Assembly: GCA_034522055.1 (NCBI GenBank)
Contig: JAXHLS010000002.1
Coordinates: forward strand, 1,240,001-1,304,000
Direction: 5' to 3'
Source: Gammaproteobacteria bacterium
Lineage (GTDB): Bacteria > Pseudomonadota > Gammaproteobacteria > JAABTG01
DNA length: 64,000 bases
Positions 9,446 through 18,800 of the stretch are shown here, in pieces; within the stretch, counting starts at the first letter, position 1, and each line of letters begins with the position of its first letter. The position numbers were made by a program, and so were the translations under genes. The notes under the pieces are model-generated. The model saw only the letters and a program-made list of their open reading frames with translations, did no database searches and was not told the DNA's origin.

Positions 9446-10368
9446 GGGGTGCCTATCCTCACCCGCGGGTCCAGCACCCCGTAGGCCAGGTCCGTGAGAG
9501 TATTGATGACCACATAGGCCAGGCTGATAACCAGGATGCAGCCCTGCAGCACCGGGTAATCCCGGCGCTGGATGGCCTCCACCGTCAACTGCCCGATGCC
9601 GGGCCATGCGAACACCGTCTCGGTGATCACCGCCCCTCCCAGGAGCGTACCCAGTTGCAGACCCACCACGGTGATCACCGGCAGCGCGGCATTGCGCAGG
9701 CCGTGGCGCACCACGATGGTCAACTCGTCGAGACCCTTGGCCCGGGCGGTACGGATGTAGTCCTCCCCCAGCACGTCCAGCAGCGCCGAGCGCACCATGC
9801 GCGAGAGGATGGCGGCCATGGCCGTGCCCAGGGTGACGGCGGGCAGCACCAGGGACGCCGGCCCCTCCCAGCCACTCACCGGCAGCCACCCCAGGTGGAC
9901 CGAGAACAGCAGGATGAGCAGGGGCCCGAGGACGAAGTTCGGAATGGACACCCCCACCATGGAGAAGGTCATGGCGCCGCTGTCCCAGGCGCTGTCGGGG
10001 CGTACCGCCGCCACCAGCCCCAGGGGCACGGCCAAAACCAGGGCCACCACCAGGGCGGCGACGGCCAGCACCACGGTGGCGGGGAGGCGCCCGGCGATGA
10101 CCTCCATCACCGGCTGCCGGGAATGGAGGGAATCGCCCAGGTCACCCCTCACCAGCCCCGAGAAATAATCCGCCAACTGCACGGGCAGGGGCTGGTGGAG
10201 ACCCAGGGCCCGTTCGAGTTCCACCCGATCCGCGGGCCGGGCACCCTCCCCCAGCATCACCTCCACCGGATCCCCCGGCACCAGGTGGATGAGCAGGAAC
10301 ACCAGCACCGAGACGCCCGCCACCACCACCAGGGCCGACAGCAGTCGCGACAGCAGCCCGTGGATCAC
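9442..10368 (-). CDS. ABC transporter permease, DppB/OppB type
   Basis: 308-residue partner permease of the dppC-like protein. It shows the family N-terminus ([20 protein letters not shown]), the periplasmic loop with [13 protein letters not shown], and the coupling EAA motif [29 protein letters not shown] followed by [16 protein letters not shown]. The start overlaps the lipB stop by 4 bp, so it is read in one transcript with ybeD and lipB. The substrate (peptide, nickel or opine) cannot be told without the binding protein. Confidence 0.9.
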   Translation of the reverse strand: MIHGLLSRLLSALVVVAGVSVLVFLLIHLVPGDPVEVMLGEGARPADRVELERALGLHQPLPVQLADYFSGLVRGDLGDSLHSRQPVMEVIAGRLPATVVLAVAALVVALVLAVPLGLVAAVRPDSAWDSGAMTFSMVGVSIPNFVLGPLLILLFSVHLGWLPVSGWEGPASLVLPAVTLGTAMAAILSRMVRSALLDVLGEDYIRTARAKGLDELTIVVRHGLRNAALPVITVVGLQLGTLLGGAVITETVFAWPGIGQLTVEAIQRRDYPVLQGCILVISLAYVVINTLTDLAYGVLDPRVRIGTP

Positions 10369-11015
10369 CGCGGACCTTCCAGGAGTTCCAGGAACGACCG
10401 CGCCAGCCGCCGGCCGGCCTCGGCCTGGTCCCAGGGGATCCCCAGGGCCCGCAGGGAGGTGACCGGCTGACCGGGGTAGCCGCAGGGATTGATGCGGGTG
10501 TAGGGGGCGAGGTCCATATCGACGTTGAGGGCCACCCCATGGTAGCTGCAGCGGCGCCGCACCCGCAGCCCGAGGGCAGCCACCTTGGCACCCGCCACGT
10601 AGACTCCCGGGGCACCCTCCCGCCGCGCCGCCACTACGCCCGCGGTGGCGAGCAGCCGGATCACGGCCTCTTCCAGCAGGCCCACCAGGGCCTTGACCCC
10701 GAGGCCGCGGCGGCCGAGGTCCAGGAGGGTATACATGACGGCCTGCCCGGGGCCGTGATAGGTCACCTGCCCGCCGCGGTCACTCTGCACCAGGGGGATA
10801 TTCCCCGGGGCCAGCACATGCTCCGGCCGGCCCGCCTGGCCGAGGGTGAACACGGGCGGGTGCTCCACCAGCCACATCTCGTCGAGCGTCGCGGCATCCC
10901 GCTCATCGGTGAACGCCTTCATCCGCGCGAGCACGTCGAGGTAATCCACCCGCCCCAGTTCCCGGACCACCGGCGGCCGGGAGACCGCGAGGGCCTCAGA
11001 GGGCGAAGCGCACAC
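10365..11015 (-). CDS. lipB: Octanoyl-[acyl carrier protein]:protein N-octanoyltransferase LipB
   Basis: Transfers octanoate from acyl carrier protein to lipoyl domains, the first step of protein lipoylation. The 216-residue protein has [11 protein letters not shown], the signature [12 protein letters not shown], the catalytic lysine in [23 protein letters not shown] and the catalytic cysteine in RINPCGYPG. The start is GTG at 11015, 20 bp inside ybeD. The ybeD-lipB pair is standard in gammaproteobacteria, but lipA does not follow; two ABC permease genes do. Confidence 0.95.
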   Translation of the reverse strand: MCASPSEALAVSRPPVVRELGRVDYLDVLARMKAFTDERDAATLDEMWLVEHPPVFTLGQAGRPEHVLAPGNIPLVQSDRGGQVTYHGPGQAVMYTLLDLGRRGLGVKALVGLLEEAVIRLLATAGVVAARREGAPGVYVAGAKVAALGLRVRRRCSYHGVALNVDMDLAPYTRINPCGYPGQPVTSLRALGIPWDQAEAGRRLARSFLELLEGPR

Positions 11016-11268
11016 GACTGTCGGCGGTGAGATCCATGTAGATGGCGTCCAATTGGGCGCGACTGGTGGCCTGGATGGTGACGGTCACCGCCAGGTAGCG
11101 CTGCTGGCCGCTGGCTCGGGTGGTCACTTCGTCGATGTGATGGGCCGGCACGTGGCGGCCGATGAGTTCCACCACCAGGGCCTCCAGGTCGTCATCCATG
11201 CGCCCCATGGCCTTGATGGGAAAGGAACAGGGGAAACTCAGCAGGCTGTCGTCGTCGGTTGCGGACAT
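10996..11268 (-). CDS. ybeD: DUF493 family protein YbeD
   Basis: Conserved 90-residue cytoplasmic protein with the ACT-like ferredoxin fold of the YbeD family ([12 protein letters not shown]...[15 protein letters not shown]...[17 protein letters not shown]). It is almost always upstream of lipB, as here, with a 20-bp overlap. A role in lipoate metabolism or allosteric control has been suggested for the family but is not proven. Confidence 0.92.
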   Translation of the reverse strand: MSATDDDSLLSFPCSFPIKAMGRMDDDLEALVVELIGRHVPAHHIDEVTTRASGQQRYLAVTVTIQATSRAQLDAIYMDLTADSRVRFAL

Positions 11269-11535
11269 TACGGATGTGCATTTGCAGAAGATGGCGCGAT
11301 GTTAGCGGCTTCGGCCGGCGCCCACCAGAAGCCCCGGGGCCCACGCCCGCCGGCGGCGGCCCGAGCGCAGGGAAACCGCCACCATCACGCCCTGAAATGA
11401 GGGGGCCTTGTGTGGTAAGGATGATGGCGCTGCCCGAGGGTGGCCGCACCGCCATGATCCGACGGGATAGTGACTTTGCCTGCGGATGCCTGATAACCTG
11501 CCGGGGCCGCTCCGCGCCGTGGAAATTCTTGATTA

Positions 11536-12789
11536 ATGAAGAGACTGGATGATTATCGCCTGACCTGGGACCAGCAGGAACTGGTACCCCTGATGATCGG
11601 GGGCATGGGGGTGGACATCTCCGCCGCCGAACTGGCCCTCGAGGCGGCCCGCCTCGGCGGCGTCGGTCACATCTCCGATGCCATGGTACCGACGGTCACC
11701 GACCGCCGCTTCCGCACCCGCTACGTCAAGGACAAGCTCAAGAAGTACAAGCTCAACGTCGCCAGCTCGGACAAGTCCGGGGTGAAATTCGACCTCGGCC
11801 AGCTGGCCGATGCCACGCGCATGCACGTGGGCCGCACCATGGAGGCCAAGACGGGCGCGGGCATGGTGTTCATCAACTGCATGGAAAAGCTGGGGATGAA
11901 CGACCCGAAGGCCACCCTGCGGGTGCGCCTCACGGCGGCCCTCGACGCCGGCATCGACGGCATCACCCTGAGTGCGGGGCTGCATCTCGGCTCCTTCGAG
12001 CTCATCTCCGACCACCCGCGCTTCCGCGATGCCAAGCTCGGCATCATCGTGTCGTCGGTGCGCGCCCTGGTGTTGTTTCTCAAGCGCGCCGCGCGCCTCG
12101 ACCGCCTGCCCGACTTCATCGTGGTGGAGGGCCCCCTGGCGGGTGGCCACCTCGGCTTCGGCGAGGACTGGCGGGAATACGACCTGTGGGACATCTTCCT
12201 CGAGGTCAAGCACTATCTGCAGGCCCAGGGGCTCGATATCCCCCTGATCCCCGCGGGCGGCATCTTCACGGGCGCCGACGCGGCACGCTACATGGCCGCC
12301 GGCGCCGCCGCGGTCCAGGTGGCCACCCGTTTCACCGTGACCCGCGAGTGCGGTCTGCCCGATAAGGTCAAGCAGGAATACTTCAAGGTGAACGAGGACG
12401 AGATCGAGGTCAACCTGCTGTCCCCCACGGGCTACCCGATGCGCATGATCAGCTCGTCGCCCGCCATCGGCGCCGGCACCCGCCCTAACTGCGAGGCCTT
12501 CGGCTACCTGCTGGACCGCACCGGCAACTGCGCCTATATCGAGGCCTACAACCGCGAGGTGGAGCGCCACCCCGATTCCAAGTCCATCAGCGTCCCCGAC
12601 AAGACCTGCCTGTGCACCCACATGCGCAACTTCGACTGCTGGACCTGCGGTCACTACGCCTACCGGCTCAAGGAGACCAGCCACCGCCAGCCCGACGGCA
12701 GCTATGCGGTGCTGAGCGCCGAGGAGGTATTCAACGACTATCGCTACAACATCGAGCCCGCGGTGCTGCCCCTGGCGGCATCGAGCTGA
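11536..12789 (+). CDS. Nitronate monooxygenase-family flavoprotein with C-terminal cysteine cluster
   Basis: 417-residue TIM-barrel protein of the nitronate monooxygenase/2-nitropropane dioxygenase family. FMN-binding features are MIGGMGVDIS near the N-terminus, VVEGPLAGGHLGFGED (the barrel glycine loop with the conserved HxG-type histidine) and IPAGGIFTGADAARYMAAGAAAVQVATRF. The last 80 residues are an extension containing SPAIGAG, then CLCTHMRNFDCWTCGHYAYR with four closely spaced cysteines, suggesting zinc or Fe-S binding. This is longer than the usual 320-360 residues. It ends 1 bp before djlA, convergent. Substrate unknown. Confidence 0.85.
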   Translation: MKRLDDYRLTWDQQELVPLMIGGMGVDISAAELALEAARLGGVGHISDAMVPTVTDRRFRTRYVKDKLKKYKLNVASSDKSGVKFDLGQLADATRMHVGRTMEAKTGAGMVFINCMEKLGMNDPKATLRVRLTAALDAGIDGITLSAGLHLGSFELISDHPRFRDAKLGIIVSSVRALVLFLKRAARLDRLPDFIVVEGPLAGGHLGFGEDWREYDLWDIFLEVKHYLQAQGLDIPLIPAGGIFTGADAARYMAAGAAAVQVATRFTVTRECGLPDKVKQEYFKVNEDEIEVNLLSPTGYPMRMISSSPAIGAGTRPNCEAFGYLLDRTGNCAYIEAYNREVERHPDSKSISVPDKTCLCTHMRNFDCWTCGHYAYRLKETSHRQPDGSYAVLSAEEVFNDYRYNIEPAVLPLAASS

Positions 12790-13587
12790 TCAGTAACCCT
12801 TGGCCTCGCGGATGGCCTCGTAGGCGGCCTTGATCTCCTGGGTCTTCTCCGTGGCCACCTTGATCATCTCCTCCGGCAGCCCCTTGGAGACCAGCTTGTC
12901 CGGATGGTTCTGGCTCATGAGGCGGCGGTAGGCCTTCTTCACGGTGTCGGCATCGGCATCGGGCTTGACGCCCAGCACCGCGTAGGCGTCCTGCAGGCTG
13001 AGGCCGCGGATGTTGCGGTCCGGGCCGTGGCGGAAATGGCGCTCGGCCTTGACCCGGCCCTCCACCACATCGAATTCCCGCTGGTCGAAACCCAGGGTCA
13101 TGCCGATGTGGTGGAGCAGCTGGCGCTCTTCGGGGTGCACCGCCCCGTCCGCATAGGCGGCCTGGAACTGGATCTCCAGGAACAGGCGCAGCAGGCTGTG
13201 ACGGCGCCGGCACTCGCGACGCAGCTGGTGGAGCACCGCATCGAGGTCGAAATCGGCGCCCTTGCCCTGGTTGAACAACCGTTGGGCCAGGCGCCGTTGC
13301 TCGGCCCCCAGGCCCATCTGGTTCATGATCGCCCGGGCGACTTCGATCTCGTCCTCGCTGACCCGCCCGTCCGCCTTGGCGAGCCGCCCCATGACGCTGA
13401 AGGTGGCGGTGAAGAAGGCGGTCTGGACGCGCTCACGCTCGTTGAGGCCGCCGTCGTAATCCAGGCGTTCGGTCTTGTCCAAGCCGGCGTCGAAGTTATG
13501 GCCCAGGGCGGCGCCGATGAGGGCGCCCAGGGGACCGCCCAGCATGAAACCGAAGGCCCCGCCGAAGACCTTGCCCCACCAAGCCAT
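12790..13587 (-). CDS. djlA: Co-chaperone DjlA (membrane-anchored J-domain protein)
   Basis: 265-residue inner-membrane DnaJ-like co-chaperone for DnaK. It has an N-terminal glycine-rich membrane segment (residues 4-30, GKVFGGAFGFMLGGPLGALI), a central TerB-like helical domain (about 55-180) and a C-terminal J domain (about 200-265) with the HPD motif in NHPDKLVSKGLPEEM. The architecture and length match DjlA. It is convergent with the nitronate monooxygenase gene; their stop codons are back to back at TGATCA. Confidence 0.94.
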   Translation of the reverse strand: MAWWGKVFGGAFGFMLGGPLGALIGAALGHNFDAGLDKTERLDYDGGLNERERVQTAFFTATFSVMGRLAKADGRVSEDEIEVARAIMNQMGLGAEQRRLAQRLFNQGKGADFDLDAVLHQLRRECRRRHSLLRLFLEIQFQAAYADGAVHPEERQLLHHIGMTLGFDQREFDVVEGRVKAERHFRHGPDRNIRGLSLQDAYAVLGVKPDADADTVKKAYRRLMSQNHPDKLVSKGLPEEMIKVATEKTQEIKAAYEAIREAKGY

Positions 13588-13589
13588 CT

Positions 13590-13734
13590 CTAACGTTCAT
13601 GGGGCGAGGCGCCCCATGCCAAAAGGATGAAAGGCCCGCTCGCCCCGGAACGTTCCCTCACCCCATCCCTCTCCCAGAGGGAGAGGGGGAGGTAGCGTGC
13701 CTGCGGCACATCTTTCACGTTAAAGGCCCCTGCC
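13590..13734. repeat. Dispersed double-hairpin element, divergent copy B
   Basis: The gap between djlA and the CbiM-like gene is nearly all repeat. The first hairpin is CATGGGGCG/CGCCCCATG, unlike the CATGGCGATACGCGC arms of copies C and D but still perfectly self-complementary. The second half (CCCTCACCCCATCCCTCTCC, then a mirror GGGAGAGGGGGAG) and the end TTTCACGTTAAAGG agree with the other copies. Confidence 0.8.
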
Positions 13735-13739
13735 CTGCA

Positions 13740-14411
13740 TCAGGGCGTCTTGTCGGTGAGGTAGCTGCGGTCGTCGAAGGTGGACAGCAAGGCGGGCCAG
13801 TAGCTCACGAAGATGGCCACCAGCATGCCCGTTATCCAGGCCTCCCCGAACATCATCAGGGGCGCGAAGGCGAGGTAATCCGACACCAGGTAGCCCGCGG
13901 CATAGGCGCCCGTCATGGCCAGCACCAAGGCGATCCCCGTCACCTGGGCCAACACCGCCAGGGCGGCGCCGAAGAACCCGTTGACGAAGATATACACGAA
14001 GACATGATGGGGCAGGCGACGCTGTACCAGACGCAAAAGCCCATGACTCACCAGGATGGGGAACCCGCTCTTCAACAGCAGGTTGACGGCGAAGACCTGC
14101 GGATCCCCGCCCAGGGTGATATAGCTGCCCAGCAGCGCCACGAAGGCTGCCAGCAGGGCCAGCCGCCATCCGAACATCAGGGTGAGGAGGGTGGCGCCGA
14201 CGAAATGGAAACCCAGCCCGGCATCCACGCTGGCCTTCAGGGTCCACATCACCATGAGGATCACGGTGCTGGCGAAATAGGGATGCATCAGGCCATCGTC
14301 GGCCAGCCTGCGCCACCTCGCACCCATCAGGGCTTGGCGCAGGACCAGGGCCAGGACGACCCAGGCCAGGGCCGACAGCCATCCGTTCAATTGGTCAGCT
14401 GCGATGAGCAT
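13740..14411 (-). CDS. CbiM/ECF-type integral membrane protein
   Basis: 223-residue polytopic membrane protein with six or seven hydrophobic segments. The pattern HFVGATLLTLMFGWRLALLAAF near the middle and VNLLLKSGFPILVSHGLLRLV resembles the energy-coupling-factor permease family of CbiM/NikM-like proteins (COG3235), which bind or move divalent metals or act in cobalamin uptake. The ECF ATPase and other subunits are not in the window. Flanked by two copies of the same dispersed repeat. Fold assignment is moderate; substrate unknown. Confidence 0.75.
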   Translation of the reverse strand: MLIAADQLNGWLSALAWVVLALVLRQALMGARWRRLADDGLMHPYFASTVILMVMWTLKASVDAGLGFHFVGATLLTLMFGWRLALLAAFVALLGSYITLGGDPQVFAVNLLLKSGFPILVSHGLLRLVQRRLPHHVFVYIFVNGFFGAALAVLAQVTGIALVLAMTGAYAAGYLVSDYLAFAPLMMFGEAWITGMLVAIFVSYWPALLSTFDDRSYLTDKTP

Positions 14412-14446
14412 GGGGACGTTGTACCATAATCGAGGTCTATCGGTTG

Positions 14447-14584
14447 CTAACTCTCATGGCGATACGCGCCGCCCGAGATGATGAAAGAGGAGCGCCTATC
14501 GCCATATACGTTCGCTCACTCAACCCCTCTCCAGAGGGAGAGGGGCAGAGGGGGAGATCGCGCTTCGCGACTTTCACGCTAAAC
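14447..14584. repeat. Dispersed double-hairpin element, copy C
   Basis: Copy with first hairpin arms CATGGCGATACGCGC and GCGCCTATCGCCATA (two mismatches), second hairpin CCCCTCTCCAGAGGGAGAGGGG, and the CGCTTCGCGACTTTCACG end. It lies between the CbiM-like gene and the RND operon; with copy B it brackets the CbiM-like gene. The rest of the 314-bp gap is covered by the promoter entry at 14681. Confidence 0.85.
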
Positions 14585-14680
14585 TGTCCGCATGAGCGGA
14601 GCTTGGCAACCATCATAAGGGAATTCACCGTCCATGTATGGATACCGGCCGCTCGTTTTTACCTCGTTTCCCAATCGCAG

Positions 14681-14714
14681 TAAAGTATATTATTATCTTC
14701 TAATATTTATCCTC
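14681..14714 (+). promoter_or_regulatory. AT-rich promoter/operator region of the RND efflux operon
   Basis: A 34-bp run of almost pure A+T just upstream of the membrane-fusion gene, sharply unlike the GC-rich surroundings. It contains a perfect dyad ATATTA-8 bp-TAATAT (14687-14692 with 14701-14706), the sort of site bound by TetR- or MarR-like repressors, and several TATAAT-like hexamers. CGGAG follows at a good ribosome-binding distance from the ATG at 14726. No regulator gene is adjacent; the LysR gene downstream of the operon is a possible but unproven partner. Confidence 0.5.
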
Positions 14715-14725
14715 GGAGTATTCCT

Positions 14726-15802
14726 GTGATGACTCGAAGACTCGCGGTCGCGTGCACCCTGCTGTTCATGACCGCCGGCCCGGCCCCGGCAACCGCCGCC
14801 GAGCCCGCCCCGCTGCCTTTCGCGACGGTGGCGGTGGATTATCAGGAGGTGGTGCGCATCGATAGCTTCAATGCCACCATCGAGGCGGTCAACCGTTCCA
14901 CCGTATCCGCCCAGACCTCCGGCCAGGTCAACCAGGTCAATTTCGACGTTGACGATTATGTCCCCAAGGGCGAGGTACTGTTGCGGCTCAGGGACACGGA
15001 GCAGCAGGCTCAGCTCAATCAGGCCGAGGCCAGCCTCCAGGAGGCCCGCGCCCGCTACGCCGAGGCCCGTGATCAATTCCAGCGCATGGAAAAACTGTTC
15101 GAGGACAACAACGTCTCCCGTTCCGAGATGGACCGGGTGCGGGCCGAACTCGACGCCGCCCGGGCGCGCCGTGATGCCGCCGAGGCCGGTCTCGCCCGCG
15201 CCAGAGAGCAGCTCGACTACACGGTGGTGAGGGCGCCCTTCGGCGGTATCGTGGTGTCCCGCCACGTGGAGCAGGGAGAAACGGTGAATCCGGGCCAGCC
15301 CCTGATGACGGGTTTTTCCCTGGAGCAACTGCGGGCCGTCACCGAGGTGCCCCAGAACCTCATCGGCAACATCCGGGAGGAATCCCGCGCCCGGGTGCTG
15401 ATCCCCGGACCGCAGGGTCGCGAACTGCCGGCGGTCAAGCTGACCTTCGCCCCCTACGCCGACACCAGCACCCATACCTTCCGTATCCGCGTCGATCTGC
15501 CGCCCGGTGAGGAAGACATCTATCCCGGCTCCTTCGTCAAGGTGGGCTTCATCACCGGCCGCGACCGGGCGCTCCTGGTGCCCGCCGACGCCGTCGCCTT
15601 CCGCAGCGAGGTGCGGGCCGTCTACGTGGTGGACGACGCCGGCCGCATCAGCTTCAGGCAGGTGCGTCTCGGGCGCAATCTGGGGCCCCACATCGAGGTG
15701 CTGGCGGGTGTCGAGGCCGGTGAAAAGGTGGCCCTCGACCCGGTACGTGCCGCCACCTACCGCAAAGAGCAGGGCCGCCGCGGCGACGGGGAGGCGTCCT
15801 GA
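14726..15802 (+). CDS. RND efflux periplasmic adaptor (membrane fusion protein)
   Basis: 358-residue periplasmic adaptor that links an RND pump to an outer-membrane channel. It begins with a signal sequence (LAVACTLLFMTAGPAPATAA), then a lipoyl half-motif (ATIEAVNRSTVSAQTSGQV), an alpha-helical hairpin (about residues 85-150, rich in A/E/R), the second lipoyl half (TVVRAPFGGIVVSRHVEQGE) and beta-barrel and membrane-proximal domains. No lipobox cysteine is seen. It is 2 bp before the RND pump gene. No TolC-type channel gene follows. Confidence 0.93.
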   Translation: MMTRRLAVACTLLFMTAGPAPATAAEPAPLPFATVAVDYQEVVRIDSFNATIEAVNRSTVSAQTSGQVNQVNFDVDDYVPKGEVLLRLRDTEQQAQLNQAEASLQEARARYAEARDQFQRMEKLFEDNNVSRSEMDRVRAELDAARARRDAAEAGLARAREQLDYTVVRAPFGGIVVSRHVEQGETVNPGQPLMTGFSLEQLRAVTEVPQNLIGNIREESRARVLIPGPQGRELPAVKLTFAPYADTSTHTFRIRVDLPPGEEDIYPGSFVKVGFITGRDRALLVPADAVAFRSEVRAVYVVDDAGRISFRQVRLGRNLGPHIEVLAGVEAGEKVALDPVRAATYRKEQGRRGDGEAS

Positions 15803-15804
15803 CG

Positions 15805-18800
15805 ATGGCTGAGGAACTCGGCTTCTCGGGGCGCGTCGCCCGCAGCTTCTACCGCTCGGAGATCACCCCCCTGCTGGCCCTGGTGGGGCTGCTGCTGGGG
15901 CTGTTCGCCATTATGGTGACACCGCGCGAAGAAGAGCCCCAGATCAATGTCACCTTCGCCAACGTCTTCGTGCCCTTTCCGGGGGCCTCCAGCGAAGAGG
16001 TGGAAAGCCTCGTCAGTACCCCGGCGGAGCAGGTGTTTTCCGAAATCGAGGGCGTCAAGCACGTCTATTCCGTCTCGCGGCCGGGCATGGCGGTCCTGAC
16101 GGTGCGCTACGAGGTGGGCGAGAACCGCACCGACGCCATCGTCAGGCTCTACGAGAAGATCTTCTCCAACCAGGACTGGCTGCCGGACAACCTCGGTGTC
16201 GGCGAACCCATCGTCAAGGCCAAGGGCATCGACGATGTGCCCATCGTCACCCTCACCCTGTGGACCGAGAGCGAAGATAAGGGCGCCCACGAACTCCAGA
16301 AGGTGGCCCACGCCATCGAGGCCGAACTGAAGCGGGTCGCCGGCACCCGCGAGGTCTACACCGTGGGGGGGCCGGACAACGTGGTCCACGTCACCCTGGA
16401 CCCGGTGCGCCTGGCGGGTTTCGGCATCGCCATCTCGGACCTGCGGCAGTCGCTTGCCGCCGCCAACACCACCCTGGCGGCGGGCGCCGTCACCCGGGAC
16501 AATCTCGAGATCATCGTGCAGGCGGGGGAGTTCCTGGTGGATGTGGACGGCATCGCCTCCCTCATCGTGGGCGTCCATGAGGGCGCGCCGGTGCATCTGC
16601 GCGACGTGGCGGACATCCGCCTGGGCGCCGACCAGCCCGAGAGCTACGTCTGGACGGGGGCGGGCCCGGCCGCCCCCGACAACGGTATGGCGCTCTCCGG
16701 CAAGTACCCGGCCGTGACCGTGGCGGTGGGCAAGCAACCCGGCACCAATGCGGTGGCGGTGGCCGCCCAGGTCATCGAGCGCTTCGAACAATTGAAGGGT
16801 GTGTTCGTCCCCGACGACGTGCAGGCCACCATCACCCGCAACTACGGCCTCACGGCGGATCAGAAGGCCAAGAAGCTCATCACCAAGCTGGCCTTCGCCA
16901 CCGCCTCCGTGGTGCTGCTGGTGCTCATCGCCCTGGGCTGGCGCGAGGCCATCATCGTCGGCACCGCCGTCGTGATCACCCTCATGGCCACCCTGTTCGC
17001 CTCCTGGGCCTGGGGCTTCACCCTGAACCGGGTGTCCCTGTTCGCCCTCATCTTCTCCATCGGCATCCTGGTGGACGACGCCATCGTGGTGGTGGAAAAC
17101 ATCCACCGTCACATGCACATGGGGGGCAGGACCCTGCGGGAGTCCATCCCCCTGGCGGTGGACGAGGTGGGCGGCCCCACCATCCTCGCCACCTTCACCG
17201 TCATCGCCGCGCTGCTGCCCATGGCCTTCGTCACGGGCCTCATGGGCCCTTATATGAGCCCCATTCCCATCAACGCCAGCTTCGGCATGCTGTTGTCCCT
17301 GATCATCGCCTTCGTGGTCACACCGTGGCTCTCCCTCAAGATCCTCGGCCCCCTGGACACCGCCCACGCCGGCCAGGGCGCCCATGACGAAGACAAGGCG
17401 CCGGGGGCCCTGGACCGGCTGTTCAGAACCACCCTGACCCCCTTCCTCCAGGGACGTGGCGGCGCCGCCAAACGCTGGCTGATGCTGGGGGGAATCCTCA
17501 TCCTCATCGCCCTGTCCCTGAGCCTGGCGGTGTTCCAGTCGGTGGTCCTCAAGATGTTGCCCTTCGACAACAAGTCGGAGTTCCAGGTGGTGGTGGACAT
17601 GCCCGAAGGCACGGCAGTGGAGCGCACCGCCCACGTCCTGGATGAACTCACGGCCTATCTCGCCACGGTACCCGAGGTCACGGACTTCCAGGTCTACGCG
17701 GGCACCGCGGCCCCCATCAATTTCAACGGTCTGGTACGCCAGTACTACCTGCGGGAAAGCGCCGAGCTCGGCGACATCCAGGTGAATCTGGTGGACAAGA
17801 GTCTGCGCGATCGCGAGAGCCATGCCATCGCTCAGGCGGTGCGCGGCCCGCTGCAGGAGATAGGCGAAGGCTTCGACGCGGTAGTCAAGGTGGTGGAGGT
17901 GCCCCCCGGACCGCCCGTTCAGGCCCCCCTGGTAGCGGAGATCTACGGCCTCAGCTATGAGGGCCAGTCGCGGGTGGCCAAGGCCGTGCGCGAGGTCTTC
18001 GAGGCCACTCCCGACATCGTCGACGTGGACGACAGCGTGGTGGCGCCGGCGCCCAAGCTGGTGGCCCGCATCGACCAGCACAAGGCCGCCCTGCTGGGGG
18101 TGCCGCAGCAGGTGGCCGTATCCGCCATCCGCTCGGTGCTGGCGGGCGAGGACATGAGCTATCTCCATGGCGGCAAGGTCAAATACCCGGTGCCCGTGCG
18201 CGCGGAGTTCTCGGTGGCGGACAAGGCCGATACCAGGAGCCTGCTGAAGCTCAGGGTGCGCAGCAACGACGGCACCCTGGTGCCCCTGTCGGAGTTCGTG
18301 ACCCTGGTGGAGACCCGGCGGGAGAACTCCATCCACCACAAGGATCTGTTGCCCGTGACCTACGTCACCGGCAACATGGCGGGCGATCTGGATAGTCCCC
18401 TCTACGGAATGTTCGAAATCTTCGCAAGCCTCGGCGACATCACCGTGGAGGGCGACTACACCCTGGACCAGTTTCTGTTCAGCCAGCCGGAGAACCCCTA
18501 CACCTACAGCATCAAATGGGACGGCGAGTGGCAGGTCACTTTCGAGACCTTCCGCGACATGGGGATCGCCTACGGCGTGGGCATGATCCTCATCTACCTC
18601 CTGGTGGTGGCCCAGTTCCGCTCCTACCTGACGCCGCTGATCATCATGGCCCCCATCCCCCTGACCATCATCGGCGTGATGCCGGGACATGCCCTGCTGG
18701 GGTTCCAGTTCACGGCCACCTCCATGATCGGCATGATCGCCCTGGCGGGCATCATCGTACGCAACTCCATCCTGCTGGTGGACTTCATCAACCAGACGGT

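Noticed and set aside
8642-9889. 415-residue DppC with an N-terminal extension
   Set aside because: The extra part overlaps the dppB-like gene in another frame and lacks any family similarity; TTG 9445 gives a normal length.
11259-11552. 97-residue frame between ybeD and the nitronate monooxygenase gene
   Set aside because: Low complexity (P, G, R), overlaps the next gene's start, no motif; treated as intergenic.
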